In this document: in pieces, positions 59,821-64,000 of the stretch
Position numbering within the stretch: the first letter of the stretch is position 1
How the letters are laid out: every line of letters starts with the position of its first letter
Assembly: GCA_020846775.1 (NCBI GenBank)
Contig: JADLDG010000097.1
Location: 1-64,000, forward strand
Reading direction: 5' to 3'
Source of the DNA: Nitrospirota bacterium
Lineage (GTDB): Bacteria; Nitrospirota; 9FT-COMBO-42-15; HDB-SIOI813
DNA length: 64,000 nucleotides
The notes under the pieces: generated by a model
What the model was told of the DNA's origin: nothing
Databases searched by the model: none
What the model saw: the letters and a program-made list of their open reading frames with translations, nothing else
Program-made: the position numbers and the translations under genes

Positions 59821-61087
59821 CCGGCCTCGATGTTACAGTAACTGGACCCATAGGCGAAAGGCAGCTCGCCAGTAACTCAATAGGATGAACGGCGTTCAGT
59901 CCGGTCCCCTGTTGAATCTGCAGATTGCACTTCGGACAGTCACTGACGACAATGTCTGGAAAGGATTCAAGGATTCCCTCTGTCATAGGGGATCCAATCT
60001 TCATTGAAAGATCAAAAGTGTCCTCAGTATAGCCCATGCACCCAGCCGCACCGCAGCACCCCGAGTCAATAACCTTTATCTTCATCCCAGGTATACGCCG
60101 CAGAAGTTCCAGTGCCGGCATTCCCATGTTTTGTGCCTTCAGATGACAGGATATATGATAAGCAACCTGTTGTTTCAAAGGAATCACAGGTATCTGTATC
60201 TTACCCAGTTCATATAGCCGGAGGAGATATTCCGTAACTTCAAAGACGTGTCCCTTCAGAAAGTCCGCGGCAGGACCAATCAACGCAGGGTAGTCCTGCT
60301 TTATCGTCAGTCCGCAGGGGCTGGAGGTGACTAATATATCGTAACCGGATGAGACATATTGTTCCCATATTGACAGGTTATAAATCATGTTATTCCTTGC
60401 TTCTTCCGGGAAACCCTCCGATAACTGGGGTAGACCACAGCAACGATGAGCCGGAATAACTACCTCTATTCCGCACGATTTCAGTATTTTCAAAGCGGCG
60501 ATACCCTCCTGAGGCCTGTGATAATTGGTATAGCAACCGTAGAAATAGATTACCTTAAGAGGCGATCTTACATCAGTTTCTTTCTTTTCCTTAGGTAGAA
60601 TCCCGTTTATCTGCTGTATTAAGACTCGCATACGAAAAGTCATAAAGTTGAATGTTGGAAGAAGGCGGTCCCTGTGAATCCCTGTATACCTTTGAAGTAC
60701 GTTTCTAAAATTCCGGTTTCGGATAATTGGATTCAGCACCGGGGCAAACCATTTCAGGGCAGATTCCACCTCATCAACATTTCTAAAGATTTTTTTGATC
60801 AAGGGTGGATTACCATTTCTCATTACCCCGGCCTTGGCCCTGATCACTATCTGAGGGAGATCATATTTGAAAGGACATGAGGTCCTGCAGAGTTTACAAT
60901 CGTAACAGAAACCCAAAAGTCCTTCAAATGCCGATTCCAGAAGTCCTTCCTTGCCAGACTGTTCCTCTTCCTCCAGGATACTGAAGACCCGCGGAAAAAA
61001 AGGACAGTAAGACTCGCACTGTCCGCAGCTATAGCAGCTTTCTACCTGGGCCCTGAACTCCTTAGCATAGACTTGCATCTTTCCCAT
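59795..61087 (-). CDS. GlpC/HdrD-like Fe-S electron-transfer protein
   Basis: A 430-residue cytoplasmic protein with two [4Fe-4S] clusters (CYSCGQCESYCP at residues 18-29, CYDCKLCRTSCP near 61-72) followed by two CCG domains (YFYGCYTNY...HRCCGLP, and YHISCHLKAQ...DSGCCGAAGCMG). This is the layout of GlpC, the heterodisulfide-reductase subunit HdrD and related oxidoreductase subunits. No flavoprotein partner is next to it, so its redox partner and substrate are unknown. Confidence 0.82.
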   Translation of the reverse strand: MGKMQVYAKEFRAQVESCYSCGQCESYCPFFPRVFSILEEEEQSGKEGLLESAFEGLLGFCYDCKLCRTSCPFKYDLPQIVIRAKAGVMRNGNPPLIKKIFRNVDEVESALKWFAPVLNPIIRNRNFRNVLQRYTGIHRDRLLPTFNFMTFRMRVLIQQINGILPKEKKETDVRSPLKVIYFYGCYTNYHRPQEGIAALKILKSCGIEVVIPAHRCCGLPQLSEGFPEEARNNMIYNLSIWEQYVSSGYDILVTSSPCGLTIKQDYPALIGPAADFLKGHVFEVTEYLLRLYELGKIQIPVIPLKQQVAYHISCHLKAQNMGMPALELLRRIPGMKIKVIDSGCCGAAGCMGYTEDTFDLSMKIGSPMTEGILESFPDIVVSDCPKCNLQIQQGTGLNAVHPIELLASCLSPMGPVTVTSRPVTATIYNK

Positions 61088-61325
61088 AAGGATATAGTAA
61101 TTCAGACGGAAGGTCAGGTCAATTTTAATTACATATCCTACCCGCCTTTGGGAGGTCTCTCAAACAGGACTCCTTTTGAACGACGTCAGGCAGGCGGCCC
61201 TTAATCTGCGGCTTGGCGGGGTCGGGTATTATCCTGACGCCAATTTCGTTCACCTCGACTCAGGTAGATTCAGATTCTGGTAAGCTGACATGATCAGGAT
61301 CTTGCAGCGAAGAATGAAACCCATC

Positions 61326-61354
61326 GGGTAATCCTGCAAATGCAGCATTATCCC
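61326..61354. terminator. Imperfect hairpin at the MscS gene end
   Basis: GGGTAATCCTGC and GCAGCATTATCCC can pair with one bulge and one mismatch around AAAT. It overlaps the MscS stop codon. It could act as a terminator, but no clear U-tract follows in the direction of the gene. The rest of the 260-bp gap upstream (61088-61347) holds nothing recognisable. Confidence 0.3.
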
Positions 61355-62289
61355 TTTTCCGGATATACCGGAATGTTCTTTTCAGCTGCCTTTAATTCAA
61401 TATTGCCACTTCGGATATGAATATCACGCTGGGGAAATGGGATCTCGATTTTATAATCCCTGAACTTGTCGTGAATTAAATAATTCAACTCGCTTTTTAA
61501 CACATTCGGTTTTGTAATGTAATCACGAGTCCATACCCGCAGTGAGAACGAAAGGGCACTGTCTCCAAACTCATGGAAGATAACATCCGGTTTAGGTTTC
61601 TTTAATACACCCGGGCAACTGTCAGCTACCTCCAGCAGGACCTTCTTAACAAGTTCAGGATCAGAATTGTATGAAACACCCACAGGAACATTAAATCTGA
61701 CATCCCTGTCAATGTAACTCCAATTAATAACTTTCGACGATATGAATTCAGAATTTGGGACTATTATTGCTATGTTGTCGTTGGTCATCAATGTTGTAGC
61801 CCTTGCGGATATCTTAACAACATCCCCAACTATACTCCCGACCTCAATCCGGTCACCAACTTTTATAGGACGTTCCAGCAGGATTACAAGACCGCTGACA
61901 AAGTTATTTGTAATAGACTGAAGCCCGAATCCAACACCAATACCAAGGGCGCCAGTAATAATAGTCACAGTACTGAGGTCTATGCCAAAGGACTGAAATA
62001 TAATGATAATCCCTAACAGGATTATGATGTAGCTGATGATAGTTCCGATAGCTTCCCGTACTCCAAGGTCAATAGTGCTCTTTATAAGGAGTCCCTCAAC
62101 AATCCATTTCTTTAATTTGGTTGTGAGATAAAAGATAAGAAAGATAAGGACAGCAATATACAGGACAGTACGGTTGGTAACAGGAGTTTTACCAAGCGTA
62201 AAGATTGTGAAGTCCAGCAAATAATTTAATTCTTCAAGGATTTTCTGCAATGTATCCACTCGAGAAATAAAATCTATTATGCGACTCAA
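61348..62289 (-). CDS. Small-conductance mechanosensitive channel (MscS family)
   Basis: A 313-residue inner-membrane channel that relieves osmotic shock. Four hydrophobic segments precede the pore helix with the family motif GALGIGVGFGLQSITNNFVSG, followed by ERPIKVGDRIEVG, the MscS beta domain (TNDNIAIIVPNSEFISS) and the C-terminal portion. The stated start is a TTG inside the previous gene, without a good ribosome site. GTG at 62259 or TTG at 62250 are other options, so the overlap of about 56 bp is uncertain. Confidence 0.9.
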   Translation of the reverse strand: MSRIIDFISRVDTLQKILEELNYLLDFTIFTLGKTPVTNRTVLYIAVLIFLIFYLTTKLKKWIVEGLLIKSTIDLGVREAIGTIISYIIILLGIIIIFQSFGIDLSTVTIITGALGIGVGFGLQSITNNFVSGLVILLERPIKVGDRIEVGSIVGDVVKISARATTLMTNDNIAIIVPNSEFISSKVINWSYIDRDVRFNVPVGVSYNSDPELVKKVLLEVADSCPGVLKKPKPDVIFHEFGDSALSFSLRVWTRDYITKPNVLKSELNYLIHDKFRDYKIEIPFPQRDIHIRSGNIELKAAEKNIPVYPEKG

Positions 62290-63208
62290 GCGCCGTCTGG
62301 CAAGTAAATGTGTTTTCCGGTAATTCTATCGGCAGCTCCATGTCATTCCAGCCGCATGCTTTCTTGAGGAATTTGTAGAGTGATTCATCTGTAGAAAATT
62401 TAAAATCAAACCAACCCGAATCCTGTTCCCAAAGCTGTTCCGGGGACAATTTACAAGTTCTGCTCCCATAGGAAATGGCAGCCATCTTCTTCTGGCCCCA
62501 AACCACTGCCTCCTCAGGTGTTGACCCACGCTGGTCCACGCGTATCATAACGCCGCCCCCATTGTATGATACTTTGGCAAACCGCCGTTTATGCCGATTC
62601 GGGTTTGTGTCCATTGGAGCGTCCTCATTAAGCACCCCGCCTGTGATTTCTTTAGTCTCATTATCGAAACAGACCCGTTCACCTGTAGGAAGCTCGAGCT
62701 CCAGGACACGCAACTCGGTATCTTTCCCAATAAGCCTCAGTGCAGGCAGTACCTTGCGGGGGAAGAAGTATATGGACGAAATCATGAGTAAGTGACTGGC
62801 CCTTCCAGTTACACTGGATTTTTCAACTACCGCCATTTTGATGTTCTGCAGTTCTCTACCTTCAAATTTAAAGCGATAGCTTCGTTCTAAACCCTGACCC
62901 TCTGGAACAATTTTTGGAGATCCCACATTGAAAAGAGTAAATGAAATGGCTTCACCGGATACCGGATCCTTGCAGATGCGGATTCCTTGTTTCGATGAAC
63001 AGAGATACCCACTCCGTTTTCTTCCGGAAACTTTCATTCCAGATCGGGGGACTACCTCAGAACTAGACGAGTTGTCCACAGGAATCAGAAACTCGCTTAA
63101 ATCATCTGTACCTCCCTTTGCTTCGGGTGAGTCGAAGATACAGACAAGCATAAGAACCAGGGCAGACCATAACCAGTTGCGCTTAATGACAACACCGGCA
63201 ATATTCAA
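62234..63208 (-). CDS. Exported protein of unknown function
   Basis: A 324-residue protein not recognised as a family. It has a signal peptide (hydrophobic segment about 12-27, possible cleavage near PEAKG), then a serine-rich linker and a beta-rich body. The motifs FTLFNVGSPKIVPEGQG, PTGERVCFDNETKEITG and FDFKFSTDESLYKFLKKACG stand out. The start is TTG at 63208 with AAGGAG nine bases upstream. It lies in a row with a Pal-type lipoprotein and an MscS channel, so an envelope role is likely. Confidence 0.6.
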   Translation of the reverse strand: MNIAGVVIKRNWLWSALVLMLVCIFDSPEAKGGTDDLSEFLIPVDNSSSSEVVPRSGMKVSGRKRSGYLCSSKQGIRICKDPVSGEAISFTLFNVGSPKIVPEGQGLERSYRFKFEGRELQNIKMAVVEKSSVTGRASHLLMISSIYFFPRKVLPALRLIGKDTELRVLELELPTGERVCFDNETKEITGGVLNEDAPMDTNPNRHKRRFAKVSYNGGGVMIRVDQRGSTPEEAVVWGQKKMAAISYGSRTCKLSPEQLWEQDSGWFDFKFSTDESLYKFLKKACGWNDMELPIELPENTFTCQTALESHNRFYFSSGYIAENP

Positions 63209-63225
63209 AGCAAACCACTCCTTCG

Positions 63226-63798
63226 TTAATCAGATGGACTGAAATGGGCGCGTCTGTTTAACTGATAGCAATCCTCCGTTTGCTCATAGCAAAAGGGCCG
63301 TTCCTCTCCATATGCAATAGTCCTGATTCGATCAGGAGCAATACCTCCTGCAACAAGATACCTTTTAGTAGACCGGCTCCTGCGATCACTGAGGGTTAAG
63401 TTGTACTCATTGGTCCCACGTTCGTCGGTATGACCCTCAATGATAATCTGAATGGAAGGATTTGCTTTAAGCAATTGAATGTTTCTATCAAGCATTGAAT
63501 AAGAATCAGGTTTGATAATATCTTTATCAAAGTCAAAAAATATATCCTCAAGATCAATGACAAGTCTATTGGAATCAGAAATCTTTTCATTCGTTGACAT
63601 TTGTTCCTCAGGAATGGGAGGTTCCTTAATATATACAAGTTCCTCGGCTCCTTCGTTTGTTCTGTTGTGCGACTCTTTCTCCGGGTTACTGATTACATCG
63701 TCTGAAGTAGTTATCTTTTTTGTACATCCCGAGCCTGTTATCAGTATAAGACTGCAGATCATTACAGCGAACAAATTTACTCCATATTTATTTCCCAT
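63226..63798 (-). CDS. OmpA-family Pal-like lipoprotein
   Basis: A peptidoglycan-associated lipoprotein of about 190 residues. The signal segment ends in TGSGC (Cys25 or so), an acceptable lipidation site. The OmpA C-terminal domain has FFDFDKDIIKPDS, GHTDERGTNEYNLTLSDRRSRS and GEERPFCYEQTE. This domain binds DAP in peptidoglycan through Asp and Arg residues (the D of HTDERG and the R of SDRRS). It ends in NRRAHFSPSD, slightly different from typical NRRVEF. The second Met, at 63798, is preferred because GGGAG precedes it. The unknown gene and MscS follow. Confidence 0.88.
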   Translation of the reverse strand: MGNKYGVNLFAVMICSLILITGSGCTKKITTSDDVISNPEKESHNRTNEGAEELVYIKEPPIPEEQMSTNEKISDSNRLVIDLEDIFFDFDKDIIKPDSYSMLDRNIQLLKANPSIQIIIEGHTDERGTNEYNLTLSDRRSRSTKRYLVAGGIAPDRIRTIAYGEERPFCYEQTEDCYQLNRRAHFSPSD

Positions 63799-63937
63799 GA
63801 TTTGCTTTCTCCCTTGCATTTGTATAATATTCAGTATGATATTATAACAGATTATTCATTTCAAGGTGTTTTAAGATCACTGGATCTGCTCCCTGCGTAA
63901 CAACATTAAATAAATGTTAATATAATGAGGAGACCAT

Positions 63938-64000
63938 ATGAAGATATTTAGCAAGTATAATTTAGGCAGGCTTGAATTAAAAAACAGAATTGTGATGTCT
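63938..64000 (+). CDS. Start of an Old Yellow Enzyme family flavin oxidoreductase (partial)
   Basis: The first 21 codons of a gene running off the window, with GAGGAGA well placed before the ATG. MKIFSKYNLGRLELKNRIVM matches the conserved N-terminus of NADH:flavin oxidoreductases/2,4-dienoyl-CoA reductases (typically GxLELKNRIVMAPM). Only the start is visible, so the exact subfamily cannot be given. Confidence 0.75.
   Translation, partial: MKIFSKYNLGRLELKNRIVMS

Overview
The window comes from a Gram-negative (diderm) bacterium. It encodes a Pal-type OmpA lipoprotein, a TonB-dependent receptor, an outer-membrane secretin, AmpG and an LptM-like lipoprotein. It respires oxygen with a caa3-type cytochrome oxidase, makes lysine through the LL-diaminopimelate aminotransferase (DapL) route and uses sigma-54. 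Gene content and the many CCCCCTTT-type palindromes would fit Nitrospirota or a neighbouring deltaproteobacterial-like lineage; that placement is an inference, since no rRNA or tRNA gene was seen. Several genes appear to start with TTG.

Layout. 1-5027 (+): end of an unidentified gene (secD by position), secF, recJ and a bifunctional rel. 5121-6971: a ZU5/Fn3/RCC1 lipoprotein. 7091-10034 (+): a sigma-54 promoter, an orphan ABC-type binding protein and a TonB receptor. 10024-14300: pdxJ, a PilZ protein, der and a DUF401 membrane protein. 14429-15910: a NagZ-like GH3 enzyme. 15930-21830 (-): a PAS histidine kinase that stops at the first residues of a receiver domain, then an operon of NtrC-type regulator, second orphan binding protein and CHASE8/HAMP/PAS kinase. 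22023-31742 (-): a DUF1460 amidase-like gene and a MSHA/T2SS-like type IV pilus operon behind a near-consensus sigma-54 promoter. 31978-36358 (-): SCO1 and caa3 oxidase. 36593-41137 (+): AmpG, a double SagB-like oxidoreductase, NagA and Uma2. 41139-43278: an accessory island with a decayed RAYT transposase, an FMN-reductase gene followed by an integron-type attC site, and a DUF3617 protein. 43322-58791 (-): a 15-gene co-directional cluster (argD-argF-argG-argH-lptM-radical SAM-lysA-dapF-dapA-dapB-dapL-folK-panC-murQ-anmK). 59087-64000: DUF948/YtxH pair, a GlpC/HdrD-like Fe-S protein, MscS, an unknown exported protein, Pal, and the start of an Old Yellow Enzyme family gene.

How the genes work together. 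Two orphan binding proteins are clear paralogues. One lies with an outer-membrane receptor behind a sigma-54 promoter. The other sits between a sigma-54 activator and a membrane kinase. This suggests a ligand-sensing and uptake circuit, the best candidate here for an undescribed system. Muropeptide recycling is almost complete but scattered (NagZ, AmpG, NagA, AnmK, MurQ, perhaps the DUF1460 protein). Amino-acid synthesis supplies arginine, lysine and meso-DAP for peptidoglycan.

Three families of short interspersed repeats are visible. One is a 76-77 bp double-hairpin palindrome, with one copy inside the anmK reading frame. One is a strand-oriented GCAATGAG repeat at gene ends. One is a G-rich element immediately upstream of start codons.
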